Assembly (NCBI RefSeq): GCF_000215745.1
Contig: NC_015663.1
Span: 4,372,779 to 4,436,778, forward strand
Direction of reading: 5' to 3'
DNA from: Klebsiella aerogenes KCTC 2190
GTDB taxonomy: Bacteria; Pseudomonadota; Gammaproteobacteria; Enterobacterales; Enterobacteriaceae
Length of the DNA stretch: 64,000 nucleotides
Below the pieces are notes generated by a model that did not search any database, was not told the origin of the DNA, and worked only from the letters and a program-made list of their open reading frames with translations. A program made the translations under genes and the position numbers. Positions 19,567 to 29,379 of the stretch are shown here, one piece after another (within the stretch, counting starts at the first letter, position 1; the number at the start of each line of letters is the position of its first letter).

Positions 19567-20322
19567 TTACCACTGCAGTCCGGGATGCGAACGCTGCAGA
19601 TATTGCATCTCCGCCAGCAGCGGGCCGAGATGTTCACTGTGCAGCCCCTGTTTGCCGCCGCTGCGGAAGGCCGCTTCCTGCGGGATTTGTAAGCCGGAGT
19701 CGAGCAGCGCCGTGTGTACCGCGCTTTGCCATTCGGCCTGAAGCTCACGCGGATCAACCGCAATGCCCTGCTCAACCAGGCTGAGATCCACTTCATCGGC
19801 AAGGAACAGTTCGCCGGTGAAGCGCCACAGATTATCGACCGCCTGCTGCATTTTGCGATTTGATAACTCGGTGCCGTTACCCAGACGCTCCAGCCAGCCG
19901 CGGCTAAAGCGCTGGTGGTAACGCACCTCTTTCAGCCCTTTAGCGGCAATGGCCGCCAGCTGCGTATCGCGGCTGTTCACCAGGCGGCTGAACAGAGCGA
20001 CGTGCCAGACATCGATAAAGAACTGGCGGGCGATAGTGTCGGCAAAATTGCCGTTTGGCTGCTCCACCAGCAGCAGGTTGCTGAACTGGCGCTCATCGCG
20101 GCCAAAGGCCAGCGTATCTTCATCGCCGCAGCCGTTAAGCTCGGCGGCATAGCTTAAAAAATTGCGCGCCTGGCCGAGCAGGTCGAGGCCGATGTTGGCC
20201 AGCGCAAGATCGATCTCGAGCTCGGGAGCATGGCCGCACCAGGCGCCTAAACGCTGAGCCAGAACCAGACCATTGTCGCCAAGACGCAGGGCGTAGGTGG
20301 CTACGGGGTTAGGGTTATTCAT
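19567..20322 (-). CDS. paaC: Phenylacetyl-CoA epoxidase structural subunit PaaC
   Basis: This ferritin-like subunit pairs with PaaA in the epoxidase core and shapes the complex but lacks its own metal centre. It is all-helical, with segments such as ELEIDLALANIGLDLLGQARNFL (about residues 31-53) and VRYHQRFSRGWLERLGNGTE. The ATG at 20322 gives 251 residues, near the 248 of E. coli; a longer open frame to 20436 runs into paaB and is not used. It lies 7 bases after paaB. Confidence 0.95.
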   Translation of the reverse strand: MNNPNPVATYALRLGDNGLVLAQRLGAWCGHAPELEIDLALANIGLDLLGQARNFLSYAAELNGCGDEDTLAFGRDERQFSNLLLVEQPNGNFADTIARQFFIDVWHVALFSRLVNSRDTQLAAIAAKGLKEVRYHQRFSRGWLERLGNGTELSNRKMQQAVDNLWRFTGELFLADEVDLSLVEQGIAVDPRELQAEWQSAVHTALLDSGLQIPQEAAFRSGGKQGLHSEHLGPLLAEMQYLQRSHPGLQW

Positions 20323-20329
20323 CGCCGCC

Positions 20330-20617
20330 TCACATATGTTCCATGCCGTCTGGCACGGTATAGAAAGTCGGATGACGGTAGACTTTGCTTTCCGCCGGGT
20401 CGAAGAATTCGCCGCGATCTTCCGGCTGCGAAGCAACGATTTCGCTGGCCTTCACCACCCAAATTGAGCAGCCTTCGCTGCGGCGGGTGTAGGCATCGCG
20501 GGCATTCTCCAACGCCATTTGATCATCGGCAGCGTGCAGACTGCCGACGTGACGATGGGATAACCCCTGTTTGCTGCGAACGAACACTTCATATAACGGC
20601 CAGTAAACTTTGCTCAT
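20330..20617 (-). CDS. paaB: Phenylacetyl-CoA epoxidase subunit PaaB
   Basis: This 95-residue small subunit begins MSKVYWPLYEVFVRSKQGLSH and contains the conserved SHRHVGSLHAADDQMALENARD segment. PaaB bridges PaaAC heterodimers and is needed for activity of the multicomponent epoxidase. The start at 20617 equals the E. coli length; the frame stays open upstream to 20689 but that part overlaps paaA. Eleven bases separate it from paaA. Confidence 0.95.
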   Translation of the reverse strand: MSKVYWPLYEVFVRSKQGLSHRHVGSLHAADDQMALENARDAYTRRSEGCSIWVVKASEIVASQPEDRGEFFDPAESKVYRHPTFYTVPDGMEHM

Positions 20618-20628
20618 GTTGTCTCTCC

Positions 20629-21558
20629 TCATGCCGCGCTGCGGGCCTGCTGTTTTTGCGCATGGGCCAGCGCGGCTTCGCGCACCCATTCGCCCTCTTC
20701 CCAGGCCTTACGCTTGGCGGCCAGCCGCTCGTGATTGCAAATGCCACGGCCGCTAATCACCTCGTTAAATTCCTGCCAGTCGATTTCGCCGAAGCGGTAG
20801 TGGCCGCTGGCTTCATCAAACTGCAAATCCGGGTCCGGTACGGTCATACCGAGGATCTCTACCTGCGGCACGGTGTTATCGACGAAGCGCTGACGTAGCT
20901 CGTCGTTGGAGTGCAGTTTGATTTTCCACGCCATGCTGCGGGCGCTGTTCGGCGAGTTGTCATCGTTGGGGCCAAACATCATCAGCGCCGGCCACCAGAA
21001 GCGGTTAATAGCGTCCTGCAGCATCTGCCGCTGCGCGTCATTGCCCTGCGCCAGCGCCATGCAGGCTTCAAATCCCTGGCGCTGGTGAAAACTCTCTTCT
21101 TTGCAGATTTTGACCATCGCCCGGGCATAGGGGCCGTAAGAGGTCCGGCACAGCGCCACCTGGTTGACGATGGCCGCGCCATCGACCAGCCAGCCGATCA
21201 CGCCGATATCGGCCCAGCTCAGGGTCGGGTAGTTAAAAATGGAGGAGTACTTCATCTGCCCGTCGAGCATTTTCTGATACAGGTCTTCCCGGGCGCAGCC
21301 CAGCGTTTCCGCGGCGCTATAGAGATACAGCCCGTGTCCGGCCTCATCCTGTACCTTAGCCAACAGAATCGCTTTACGGCGCAGCGTCGGCGCGCGGGTG
21401 AGCCAGTTGCCTTCCGGCAGCATGCCGACAATTTCCGAGTGCGCGTGCTGACCTATCTGACGAATCAAGGTCTTACGGTAGGCATCCGGCATCCAGTCCC
21501 GCGGTTCGATGGCCGTTTCCTGCGCGATGCGCTGGTCAAAGCGTTGTTCTTCTGTCAC
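20629..21558 (-). CDS. paaA: Phenylacetyl-CoA epoxidase catalytic subunit PaaA (GTG start)
   Basis: This is the di-iron oxygenase subunit that forms the 1,2-epoxide of phenylacetyl-CoA. Metal-ligand motifs are VQDEAGHG (ExxH, about residues 72-79) and ICKEESFHQ (about 155-163). Taking the GTG at 21556-21558, with an AGGTGA ribosome site 7 bases upstream, gives exactly 309 residues as in E. coli. ATG-based extension to 21687 would add 43 residues unlike the family. It is the first gene of the minus-strand operon, divergent from paaZ. Confidence 0.95.
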   Translation of the reverse strand: MTEEQRFDQRIAQETAIEPRDWMPDAYRKTLIRQIGQHAHSEIVGMLPEGNWLTRAPTLRRKAILLAKVQDEAGHGLYLYSAAETLGCAREDLYQKMLDGQMKYSSIFNYPTLSWADIGVIGWLVDGAAIVNQVALCRTSYGPYARAMVKICKEESFHQRQGFEACMALAQGNDAQRQMLQDAINRFWWPALMMFGPNDDNSPNSARSMAWKIKLHSNDELRQRFVDNTVPQVEILGMTVPDPDLQFDEASGHYRFGEIDWQEFNEVISGRGICNHERLAAKRKAWEEGEWVREAALAHAQKQQARSAA

Positions 21559-21844
21559 GTCATCACCTTTATGATTCCGATATTCACAACAAAAACATTT
21601 ATGTGAATCACTTTGTTTATTGAAGGTTACATATTGGTTAAATAAAACCACAAATTTTGTTTGTTCTTTTTGTGATGATAACCGCAAAACCTTTTGTAAA
21701 TAGCATTAATAACAGTCACATAAACAAAAACCCCAATTAACCACCGATCACAATGTTAATAAAATATTAAATATAGACTTGCATTTTATGATTCATAAAA
21801 GAACTATTTATAGTAATCATGCGTAACACATTTGGAGATTTGCG
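21559..21844. promoter_or_regulatory. Divergent paaA-paaZ control region with putative PaaX sites
   Basis: This AT-rich 286-bp segment separates the two catabolic operons. It holds a clear inverted repeat TTATGA-T-TCATAA (21787-21799), matching the one before paaX, and two weaker TGATTC-containing copies near paaA (21570-21582 and, on the minus strand, around 21602-21612). A CRP half-site-like ATCACA lies near 21747. TTGCAT (21779-21784) may be a -35 for paaZ, which would put the operator inside the promoter. E. coli has PaaX, CRP and IHF control in the equivalent region. Confidence 0.6.
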
Positions 21845-23890
21845 ATGCAGCAGTTAGCCAGTTACTTATCCGGCGCCTGGCAGACCGGCCGGGGCCGCGC
21901 CCGTACTATCCATCACGCCATCACCGGCGCGGCGCTTTGGGAGGTGACCAGTGAAGGCCTGGATATGGCGCAGGCGCGTCGTTTCGCGATTGAACGCGGT
22001 GGCAAAGCCCTGCAGGCGATGACCTTTATTGAACGCAGCGCGATGCTGAAAGCGGTAGCAAAACGGTTGCTGGAGCAGAAAGACGAGTTCTACGCCATCT
22101 CCGCGCAAACCGGCGCCACTCGCGCCGACAGTTGGGTGGATATTGAAGGCGGTATCGGTACTTTGTTCACTTATGCCGGGCTCGGTAGCCGCGAACTGCC
22201 GGACGATATTCTGTGGCCGGAAGACGAGCTGATCCCGCTCTCCAAACAGGGCGGTTTTGCCGCGCGTCATGTGCTGACATCAAAATCAGGCGTCGCCGTC
22301 CATATCAACGCCTTCAACTTCCCCTGCTGGGGAATGCTGGAAAAACTGGCGCCGACCTGGCTTGCCGGCATGCCGGCGATCATTAAACCGGCAACCGCTA
22401 CCGCCCAGCTCACCCAGGCAATGGTGAAAGCGATTGTCGACAGCGGCCTGGTGCCGGAAGGCGCCATCAGCCTGATTTGCGGCGGCGCGAGCGATCTTCT
22501 CGACCATCTCGATAGCCAGGACGTGGTGACCTTTACCGGCTCAGCCGCCACCGGCCAGCAGCTACGGACGCACCCTAACCTGGTGGCCAAATCTATTCCC
22601 TTTACCATGGAAGCAGATTCGCTCAACTGCTGCGTATTAGGTGAAGACGTCACGCCGGAGCAACCGGAATTCGCGCTGTTTATTCGGGAAGTGGTCCGCG
22701 AGATGACGGCGAAAGCCGGGCAAAAATGTACCGCTATCCGCAGAATCATCGTGCCACTGGCTCAGATTAATGCGGTTAGCGATGCACTGATCTCCCGCCT
22801 GCATAAAGTAACCGTCGGTGACCCTGCTCAGGAGGGCATTAAGATGGGGGCCCTGGTTAATCGCGAACAGCGTCAGGATGTGCAGGATAACGTCAATAAA
22901 CTGATTGCCGCCGGCTGTGAAGCGCTGCTCGGCGGACAGGCAGATCTTAATGCTGATGGCGCGTTCTTCCCGCCGACCCTGCTGTACTGCCCGCAGCCGG
23001 ATGAAACGCCAGAGGTTCACGCCATTGAAGCCTTTGGCCCGGTAGCGACGCTGATGCCGTATCGCGACGGCCAGCATGCGCTCACGCTGGCACGCGCCGG
23101 CGGCGGTAGCCTGGCTGGTACGCTGGTCACCGCCAGCGGCGAGCTGGCGCGCGAGTTTATCCTTGGCGCCGCGCGCGCGCATGGCCGTATTCAGATACTG
23201 AATGAAGCATCCTCCGCAGAATCAACCGGCCACGGTTCGCCGCTGCCGCAGCTGGTACACGGCGGCCCCGGCCGTGCTGGCGGCGGAGAAGAACTCGGCG
23301 GACTGCGTTCGGTGAAACACTATATGCAGCGTACCGCGATTCAGGGCAGCCCAACGATGCTGGCGACCATAAGCCAGCAGTGGGTGCGCGGCGCTCAGGT
23401 GAATGAAGACCGCATTCACCCGTTCCGTAAATACTTCGAAGAGATCCAGCCTGGCGATAGCTTATTAACCCCGCGCCGAACGCTGACCGAAGCGGATATC
23501 GTTAATTTCGCCTGCCTGAGCGGCGATCATTTCTACGCGCACATGGACAAAATCGCCGCCGCCGAGTCGATTTTCGGCGAGCGGGTGGTCCACGGTTATT
23601 TCCTGATCTCCGCTGCGGCCGGGCTGTTCGTCGATGCCGGCGTCGGGCCGGTTATCGCCAACTACGGCATGGAAAACCTGCGCTTTATTGAGCCGGTCAA
23701 ACCGGGAGACACCATTCAGGTTCGCCTGACCTGTAAGCGGAAAACGGTCAAACGTCAGCGCAGCGCCGATGAGAAAGCCACCGGTGTGGTGGAATGGGCT
23801 GTCGAGATTTTCAACCAGCACCAGCAGGCGGTGGCGCTGTATTCCATTCTTACCCTGGTGGCGCGCCAGCAGGGAGACTTCCCGGCGTAG
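21845..23890 (+). CDS. paaZ: Oxepin-CoA hydrolase / 3-oxo-5,6-dehydrosuberyl-CoA semialdehyde dehydrogenase
   Basis: This 681-residue bifunctional enzyme opens the oxepin ring and oxidises the resulting aldehyde. The N-terminal aldehyde dehydrogenase part (about 1-520) has FTGSAATGQ, the general base in TMEADSLN (about 256) and the nucleophile Cys295 in AGQKCTAIR. The C-terminal MaoC-type hotdog domain (about 530-680) has [15 protein letters not shown] and [17 protein letters not shown] ribosome site precedes the ATG. It is divergent from paaA and followed by a terminator. Confidence 0.97.
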   Translation: MQQLASYLSGAWQTGRGRARTIHHAITGAALWEVTSEGLDMAQARRFAIERGGKALQAMTFIERSAMLKAVAKRLLEQKDEFYAISAQTGATRADSWVDIEGGIGTLFTYAGLGSRELPDDILWPEDELIPLSKQGGFAARHVLTSKSGVAVHINAFNFPCWGMLEKLAPTWLAGMPAIIKPATATAQLTQAMVKAIVDSGLVPEGAISLICGGASDLLDHLDSQDVVTFTGSAATGQQLRTHPNLVAKSIPFTMEADSLNCCVLGEDVTPEQPEFALFIREVVREMTAKAGQKCTAIRRIIVPLAQINAVSDALISRLHKVTVGDPAQEGIKMGALVNREQRQDVQDNVNKLIAAGCEALLGGQADLNADGAFFPPTLLYCPQPDETPEVHAIEAFGPVATLMPYRDGQHALTLARAGGGSLAGTLVTASGELAREFILGAARAHGRIQILNEASSAESTGHGSPLPQLVHGGPGRAGGGEELGGLRSVKHYMQRTAIQGSPTMLATISQQWVRGAQVNEDRIHPFRKYFEEIQPGDSLLTPRRTLTEADIVNFACLSGDHFYAHMDKIAAAESIFGERVVHGYFLISAAAGLFVDAGVGPVIANYGMENLRFIEPVKPGDTIQVRLTCKRKTVKRQRSADEKATGVVEWAVEIFNQHQQAVALYSILTLVARQQGDFPA

Positions 23891-23914
23891 TCAACACGCA
23901 CCACCCACGCGCTT

Positions 23915-23939
23915 AATGCCTCTACGGAGGCATTTTTTA
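23915..23939 (+). terminator. Rho-independent terminator after paaZ
   Basis: The arms AATGCCTC (23915-23922) and GAGGCATT (23927-23934) form an 8-bp stem with a TACG loop and a following T-run. This is a clear intrinsic terminator that separates paaZ from tynA. Confidence 0.85.
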
Positions 23940-23946
23940 CGTCCGT

Positions 23947-23976
23947 CTGGCAAAACTGACAAACAAGCTGGCAAAA
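23947..23976. promoter_or_regulatory. Putative FeaR site: 21-bp-spaced direct repeats upstream of tynA
   Basis: CTGGCAAAA occurs at 23947-23955 and again at 23968-23976, exactly 21 bp apart (two helical turns), about 100 bases before the tynA start. A related TGACA lies between them at 23957. Spacing of this kind suits AraC-family activators with two helix-turn-helix motifs per subunit. The feaB-feaR intergenic region carries a matching 21-bp-spaced pair, so FeaR is the likely binder. Confidence 0.6.
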
Positions 23977-24073
23977 GCAAACAAACGTTCCCGGGCGGCA
24001 GACTGCTAGGGTAAGCGTAACAAAGCCGACATTCGCAGCGGCAACAACAACACAACAATAAGATGAGGTCACA

Positions 24074-26341
24074 ATGGCAAACGGCTTGATGTTTTCCCCT
24101 CGTAAAACCGCGCTGGCGCTGGCTGTCGCGGTGGTTTGCGCCTGGCAATCACCTGTCTTCGCTCACGGTAGCGAAGCGCACATGGTGCCGTTGGATAAAA
24201 CGCTGCAGGCGTTCGGCGCCGATGTGCTGTGGGATGACTACGCGCAAATGTTCACCCTGATAAAAGACGGCGCTTACGTCAAAGTAAAACCCGGCGCCAA
24301 AACGGCGATCGTCAACGGTAACCCCCTTGATCTACAGGTGCCGGTAGTAATGAAGGAAGGTAAAGCCTGGGTCTCCGATACCTTTATCAACGATGTATTC
24401 CAGTCCGGTCTCGATCAGACCTTCCAGGTAGAAAAACGCCCTCACCCGCTAAACTCCCTCTCGGCGGCGGAAATCGGTGAAGCAGTGACCATTGTCAAAG
24501 CCGCGCCGGAGTTCCAGCCGAATACCCGTTTTACTGAGATTTCCTTACACGAGCCGGATAAAGCGGCGGTATGGGCCTTTGCCCTGCAGGGAACGCCCGT
24601 TGATTCCCCCCGCACCGCCGATGTGGTGATGCTTGATGGCAAACATGTCATTGAAGCCGTCGTCGATCTGCAAAACAAAAAAATCCTCTCATGGACGCCG
24701 ATTAAAGGCGCCCACGGGATGGTGCTGCTCGATGACTTCGTCAGCGTGCAGAACATTATCAATGCCAGCAGCGAGTTCGCTGAGGTGCTGAAAAAGCACG
24801 GTATTACCGATCCCAGTAAAGTGGTCACCACCCCGCTCACCGTCGGCTACTTTGATGGCAAAGATGGCCTGCAACAGGATGCGCGTCTGCTGAAAGTCAT
24901 CAGTTATCTGGATACCGGCGACGGCAACTACTGGGCGCACCCGATTGAAAACCTGGTGGCGGTGGTCGACCTTGAAGCGAAGAAAATCATCAAAATCGAA
25001 GAAGGCCCGGTGATCCCGGTACCGATGGAACCCCGTTCTTACGATGGTCGCGACCGCAACGCCCCGGCGGTGAAACCACTGGAGATAACCGAACCGGAAG
25101 GCAAAAACTACACGATCACCGGCGATACCATTCACTGGCGGAACTGGGATTTTCATCTGCGCCTGAACTCGCGCGTCGGGCCCATTCTCTCGACGGTGAC
25201 TTACAACGACAACGGCACAAAACGCCAGGTAATGTATGAAGGTTCCCTCGGCGGGATGATCGTCCCCTACGGCGACCCTGACGTCGGCTGGTATTTCAAA
25301 GCCTATCTGGATTCCGGCGATTACGGCATGGGCACCCTAACATCGCCGATTGTTCGCGGTAAAGATGCGCCGTCAAATGCGGTACTGCTGGACGAAACTA
25401 TCGCCGATTACACCGGCAAACCGACCACTATTCCAGGTGCGGTGGCCATATTCGAACGCTATGCCGGGCCTGAGTATAAGCACCTGGAAATGGGCAAACC
25501 CAACGTCAGCACCGAACGCCGGGAACTGGTGGTACGCTGGATCAGTACCGTCGGGAACTATGATTATATCTTTGACTGGGTGTTCCATGACAACGGCACC
25601 ATCGGTATCGATGCCGGCGCCACCGGCATTGAAGCCGTTAAAGGCGTGAAGGCGAAGACCATGCACGACCCCAGCGCCAAAGAGGATACCCGCTACGGGA
25701 CGCTGATCGACCATAATATTGTCGGCACCACCCACCAGCATATTTATAATTTCCGCCTCGATCTCGACGTGGACGGCGAAAACAACACCCTGGTGGCGAT
25801 GGATCCTGAAGTGAAGCCAAACACCGCCGGCGGCCCGCGCACCAGCACCATGCAGGTGAATCAGTACACAATCGATAGCGAGCAGAAAGCTGCGCAGAAA
25901 TTCGACCCTGGCACTATCCGCCTGCTGAGCAACACCAGCAAAGAGAACCGCATGGGTAACCCGGTCTCTTACCAGATTATCCCTTATGCCGGCGGCACGC
26001 ATCCGGCGGCGACCGGCGCCAAGTTCGCCCCGGACGAGTGGATATATCATCGCCTGAGCTTTATGGATAAACAGCTGTGGGTGACGCGTTACCACCCGAC
26101 AGAGCGTTATCCGGAAGGGAAATATCCCAACCGTTCCGCCCAGGATACCGGCTTAGGCCAGTACGCGAAGGATGATGAGTCGCTGACAAACCACGACGAC
26201 GTCGTGTGGATCACCACCGGCACCACCCACGTCGCGCGCGCCGAAGAGTGGCCAATTATGCCGACCGAGTGGGCGCACGCGCTGCTCAAGCCGTGGAACT
26301 TCTTTGACGAAACCCCAACGCTTGGCGAGAAGAAAAAGTAA
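24074..26341 (+). CDS. tynA: Copper-containing primary amine oxidase (tyramine/phenylethylamine oxidase)
   Basis: This 755-residue periplasmic enzyme has a cleavable signal peptide of about 30 residues (ending near VFAHGS). It has the small N-terminal D1 domain typical of enterobacterial enzymes and then the catalytic domain. Tyr496 in the NYDY motif is the residue converted to topaquinone. Copper-ligand histidines are visible in GTTHQHIYNF and, near the C-terminus, in TTGTTHVARAEEWP. It oxidises phenylethylamine or tyramine to the aldehyde with release of ammonia and hydrogen peroxide, feeding FeaB. It ends two bases from the convergent MDR gene. Confidence 0.96.
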   Translation: MANGLMFSPRKTALALAVAVVCAWQSPVFAHGSEAHMVPLDKTLQAFGADVLWDDYAQMFTLIKDGAYVKVKPGAKTAIVNGNPLDLQVPVVMKEGKAWVSDTFINDVFQSGLDQTFQVEKRPHPLNSLSAAEIGEAVTIVKAAPEFQPNTRFTEISLHEPDKAAVWAFALQGTPVDSPRTADVVMLDGKHVIEAVVDLQNKKILSWTPIKGAHGMVLLDDFVSVQNIINASSEFAEVLKKHGITDPSKVVTTPLTVGYFDGKDGLQQDARLLKVISYLDTGDGNYWAHPIENLVAVVDLEAKKIIKIEEGPVIPVPMEPRSYDGRDRNAPAVKPLEITEPEGKNYTITGDTIHWRNWDFHLRLNSRVGPILSTVTYNDNGTKRQVMYEGSLGGMIVPYGDPDVGWYFKAYLDSGDYGMGTLTSPIVRGKDAPSNAVLLDETIADYTGKPTTIPGAVAIFERYAGPEYKHLEMGKPNVSTERRELVVRWISTVGNYDYIFDWVFHDNGTIGIDAGATGIEAVKGVKAKTMHDPSAKEDTRYGTLIDHNIVGTTHQHIYNFRLDLDVDGENNTLVAMDPEVKPNTAGGPRTSTMQVNQYTIDSEQKAAQKFDPGTIRLLSNTSKENRMGNPVSYQIIPYAGGTHPAATGAKFAPDEWIYHRLSFMDKQLWVTRYHPTERYPEGKYPNRSAQDTGLGQYAKDDESLTNHDDVVWITTGTTHVARAEEWPIMPTEWAHALLKPWNFFDETPTLGEKKK

Positions 26342-26343
26342 TC

Positions 26344-27294
26344 TTAGCCCGCGGTGAAATCGAGCAGGATTTTACCGCCTCTTCCCGGCTGGCCTGCGGC
26401 GGCAATCGCCTCACGCCAGTCGCACAGCTTTATCACCTGCGCGGCGGGCTGCGCCGTGGTCGGCAGCTGTCGCCAGATCCCGGCAAACGCCGCCTGCCAC
26501 GCATCAACGCTGAGTGTCGGTAAGGCCTCCCGCAGATGAAATTTGCGTACCGCTGCGCAGCCTCGCGTCTGGGTGAGCGGTTTACCGGATAATAACCCGT
26601 AAGAGACCAGCGTTGACGTCTGCGGCAGTACCGCCAGCAGAAAATTCGCCAGCTCACCGCCCACCGCATCAAACACCAGATCGCTGTACTGGCTTACTTG
26701 TTCAATCAGCGCGCTATCGCCTTCAAGTAGCGGGTAGACGCCATATTGCTGTAGGCGCGCGATGTGCTGCGGCGAACGAATAATACCGCTGACCGAACGC
26801 GCGCCCATGGCGAGCGCCCACTGTCCCAGCAGGCTGGCGCAGGACGATGAAGCGGCGGTCAAAAGCACCTGTTTCCCCGCTACCGGCCAGCGCGTCAGCA
26901 TCAGCATCGCGGTCAGCGGATTGATATAGCCGCGCGCGGCCAGGATGTCATCGATATCTTCAGCGACCGGCACCAGCCAGCGCGGGTCAATATCGAGATA
27001 ACGCTGCCAGGTTCCGGCGCCGCGTAGCGGCAGAACCCGTTGCCCCAGAAGTGGGCGACCGTTTGTCGAGTCTTCAACTACCACCCCAACACCTTCATAG
27101 CCCGCCACCGATGGCAGCGTCGTACGATGGCGGTAAGCGCCGGTAATGGGAATCAGATCGGAAGGGTTGACTGGCGCATAGCGCATTTGTACCCGAACAA
27201 GTCCGGGCGCCAGCAGCGGCAACGACAGGTGATGCAGCGCGAGCACCGTTTCCGGCGCGCCGTACTGCTGATAGCAAAGCGCATCATTCCACAT
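26344..27294 (-). CDS. Zinc-less MDR-family oxidoreductase (quinone/enoyl reductase-like)
   Basis: This 316-residue medium-chain dehydrogenase/reductase has a GroES-like N-terminal domain (YAPVNPSDLIPITGAY and PSVAGYEGVGVV) and a Rossmann domain with VLLTAASSSCASLLGQWA (about residues 143-160). It lacks the Cys cluster of structural zinc, so it belongs to the zinc-independent side of the family (quinone reductase or 2-enoyl thioester reductase). In E. coli, feaB and tynA are neighbours; here this gene lies between them. It might reduce an aromatic aldehyde or alkene from the same pathway, but no substrate is visible. Confidence 0.8.
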   Translation of the reverse strand: MWNDALCYQQYGAPETVLALHHLSLPLLAPGLVRVQMRYAPVNPSDLIPITGAYRHRTTLPSVAGYEGVGVVVEDSTNGRPLLGQRVLPLRGAGTWQRYLDIDPRWLVPVAEDIDDILAARGYINPLTAMLMLTRWPVAGKQVLLTAASSSCASLLGQWALAMGARSVSGIIRSPQHIARLQQYGVYPLLEGDSALIEQVSQYSDLVFDAVGGELANFLLAVLPQTSTLVSYGLLSGKPLTQTRGCAAVRKFHLREALPTLSVDAWQAAFAGIWRQLPTTAQPAAQVIKLCDWREAIAAAGQPGRGGKILLDFTAG

Positions 27295-27525
27295 AGTGGG
27301 GCAACATCAGAAAAAAAGAGCGCCGATCATAGCAAATCAGCGCTCAGGGGGAAGAGGTATGTGCGCCTTCTCCGGGCTACCAAATCGCACAGCGCTGTAG
27401 ATACTGTTATCGATTTGCAACTGTTTTGGTCCGGGAAAAACAGTTGTTTTTTATTATTTCAGAGCACATTGCGCTCCCGAAATGTCTTCTGCGTTATGTC
27501 TATCATGGCGCAGGGAGCGCACAAA

Positions 27526-27677
27526 GGGCGGCCAGTCGCCGCCGCCCTCTGTACTCCCGGGCTCTGGCCGCCAAAATCGCCACTTCGTGGTGCCTTCGAC
27601 TTATCCCTGCAGGCTTCGGGTCGGGCCGAGGCAGCGTCCGTGCAAAACACGGCCCTCAGCCCGCATCCATGCGGGCT
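27526..27677. repeat. Hairpin-rich intergenic element of unknown type
   Basis: At least four perfect stems lie within about 150 bases: GGGCGGC/GCCGCCC (27526-27532 with 27541-27547), CCAC/GTGG (27580-27590), CCGTG/CACGG (27638-27652), and AGCCCGCA/TGCGGGCT (27658-27677). GGCGGCCAG (27527-27535) can instead pair with CTGGCCGCC (27564-27572), giving two mutually exclusive folds. It could be a structured RNA or a mobile intergenic repeat. I do not recognise the family. Confidence 0.45.
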
Positions 27678-27775
27678 GCCCTGGCCTTCCGGGAACGTCT
27701 CAGCGATTTTGAGGCCACCAACACCGGCAGTTTCAGTCAGCATGGTGAATAAATTAAAGGCAGGCCGCACGAACC

Positions 27776-27805
27776 GTAGGTCGGATAAGCGTAGCGCCAT
27801 CCGAC
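27776..27805. repeat. REP-like palindrome next to feaB stop
   Basis: GTCGGAT (27779-27785) and ATCCGAC (27799-27805) frame the core AAGCGTAGCGCC, giving a 7-bp inverted repeat. The core matches the one at 5199-5230 apart from one base. It lies six bases past the end of feaB, where such elements often stabilise mRNA 3' ends. Confidence 0.65.
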
Positions 27806-27811
27806 AAAAAA

Positions 27812-29311
27812 TCAGTAGCGCACGCACACCGATTTGGTTTCGCACCAGTCGTCCAGCCAGTCCGGGCCGAAGTCGCGTCCGGTCCCGGACTGCTTCATTC
27901 CGCCGAACGGCAGGTTGGCATCGATAAGCGTATGGCTGTTAACCCATACCGTACCGGCCTGCAGGCGATCGGTATAGTTCAGCGCCTGGGTCAGGTCGCG
28001 GGTCCAGACGCTGGCGGTGAGGCCAAAATCACTGTCGTTGGCTAAACGTAGCGCCTCTTCGCCATCGGCGACGCGCACCAGGTTTACCACCGGGCCGAAC
28101 ACCTCTTCGCGATTCAGGCGCAGCCCGGCATCCGGATTAATCACCAGCGTCGGCGCAATATAAAAACCGTTGCCATTTGGCCCAACGTTACCGCTAATCA
28201 GCTCGGCGTTTTGTTGACGCGCTTCATCCAGATAAGCGGCCACTTTGGCGCAGTGCGCCTGCGACACCACCGGGTTAATCTGCGTCGTTTCAACCATTCC
28301 CGGCCCCACCTGCAGCGACTTAACCGCCTGCTCAAAGCCTGCCACCAGGTTATCAAACAGCGGCGCTTCGATATAGATCCGCGAACTGGCGGCGCATACC
28401 TGCCCCTGATTGAGGAAACTTCCGGTCATCAACCCTTCAATCACCCACTGCGGATCGGCATCTTTCAGCACGATGGCCGGGTTTTTGCCGCCGAGTTCAA
28501 GGGTTACGCGGGTCAGACGGTCAGCTGCCGCGCGGGCAATATGCTTGCCGGTGGCGGTCGAACCGGTGAAACTCACTTTCGCCACCTGCGGATGGGTGGT
28601 TAAGGCGGCGCCGCACTCGCCGCCGCTGCCGGTGACGACGTTAAAGACGCCATCCGGGATCCCGGCTTCCGTTGCCAGCTCTGCTACCCGTAGCAACGTT
28701 AACGGCGTCGTCTCGGAGGGTTTAATCACAATTGAACAGCCGGAAGCCAGCGCCGGCATCACCTTCCACATGCCGATCATCAGCGGGAAGTTCCACGGAA
28801 CAATCCCCGCCACCACCCCAACCGGCTCTTTACGGGTCCACGCCTGATAGCGCGCGCCTTCCGGGAATGGAATGGAAACGTCCAGCGTACGGCCGCTGAT
28901 TTTGGTGGTCAGCCCGGCGGTGTAGCGCATCCAGTTGAGGGTGCAACCGACTTCAAACGCGCGCGAAATATTGATCGACTTCCCCTGTTCAAGGGTTTCG
29001 AGCTGCGCCAGCTCTTCACCATGCTGTTCCACCAGATCGGCGAAACGCAGCAGAATCCGCTCGCGGTCGGCCGGCGTGCGCCCGGCCCAGCTCCGGGCAA
29101 CAAAAGCGCGCCAGGCGGACATCACCGCGCGGTCAACGTCGGCGGCATTAGCATCTGCCGTAGTGGCAATCGCCTGGCCGGTGGCCGGGTCCCAGACGGT
29201 TAAGCGTTTTTCACTCTGCGCCGCCTGCTGGTTGCCATCAATATATAAGCCATGCTGTCTGTCGAGAAACTGCTGTACGCTGGCGAGCAGCGCGACCTGT
29301 GATGTGGACAT
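27812..29311 (-). CDS. feaB: Phenylacetaldehyde dehydrogenase
   Basis: This 499-residue NAD-dependent aldehyde dehydrogenase has [12 protein letters not shown] (about residues 170-181), FTGSTATGK (about 248), the general base Glu in [10 protein letters not shown] (about 270-279) and the nucleophile Cys in [10 protein letters not shown] (about 303). It oxidises phenylacetaldehyde made by TynA to phenylacetate. A strong AAGGAAG ribosome site precedes the ATG. It is divergent from feaR, and the intergenic region carries 21-bp-spaced repeats like those before tynA. Sequence and length fit E. coli FeaB (PadA). Confidence 0.95.
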   Translation of the reverse strand: MSTSQVALLASVQQFLDRQHGLYIDGNQQAAQSEKRLTVWDPATGQAIATTADANAADVDRAVMSAWRAFVARSWAGRTPADRERILLRFADLVEQHGEELAQLETLEQGKSINISRAFEVGCTLNWMRYTAGLTTKISGRTLDVSIPFPEGARYQAWTRKEPVGVVAGIVPWNFPLMIGMWKVMPALASGCSIVIKPSETTPLTLLRVAELATEAGIPDGVFNVVTGSGGECGAALTTHPQVAKVSFTGSTATGKHIARAAADRLTRVTLELGGKNPAIVLKDADPQWVIEGLMTGSFLNQGQVCAASSRIYIEAPLFDNLVAGFEQAVKSLQVGPGMVETTQINPVVSQAHCAKVAAYLDEARQQNAELISGNVGPNGNGFYIAPTLVINPDAGLRLNREEVFGPVVNLVRVADGEEALRLANDSDFGLTASVWTRDLTQALNYTDRLQAGTVWVNSHTLIDANLPFGGMKQSGTGRDFGPDWLDDWCETKSVCVRY

Positions 29312-29379
29312 GCGACTTCCTTATTGTTCGCGGATAGTGAACACAGTCTAGGACGGGTCAGCCATTTGCGCTTTTTTCT

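Larger units (their letters stand above)
27295..27811. other. Gene-poor 517-bp gap with structured GC-rich segment
   Basis: I see no convincing gene here. The part nearest the MDR gene holds its promoter. The stretch 27526-27677 is dense in hairpins (see the separate entry), and a REP-like palindrome lies at 27776-27805, next to the feaB stop. Two open frames of 128 and 295 codons cross the region on opposite strands. Both look like compositional artefacts, because each is Arg/Pro/Gly-rich and overlaps the hairpins or real genes. Confidence 0.6.

Noticed and set aside
20911..21606. 231-codon frame antisense to paaA
   Set aside because: It lies wholly opposite a highly conserved catalytic gene and its upstream region; composition reflects the complementary codons.
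27459..27845. 128-codon minus-strand open frame across the structured gap
   Set aside because: It runs through the hairpins and the REP palindrome and into the feaB 3' end, with no recognisable domain. A repeat-derived frame is more likely, though translation cannot be excluded.
27040..27927. 295-codon plus-strand open frame
   Set aside because: It overlaps the antisense of the MDR gene, the hairpin element and the feaB end. The product is Arg/Ser/Pro-rich with no domain and no ribosome site, so it is an artefact of GC-rich sequence.
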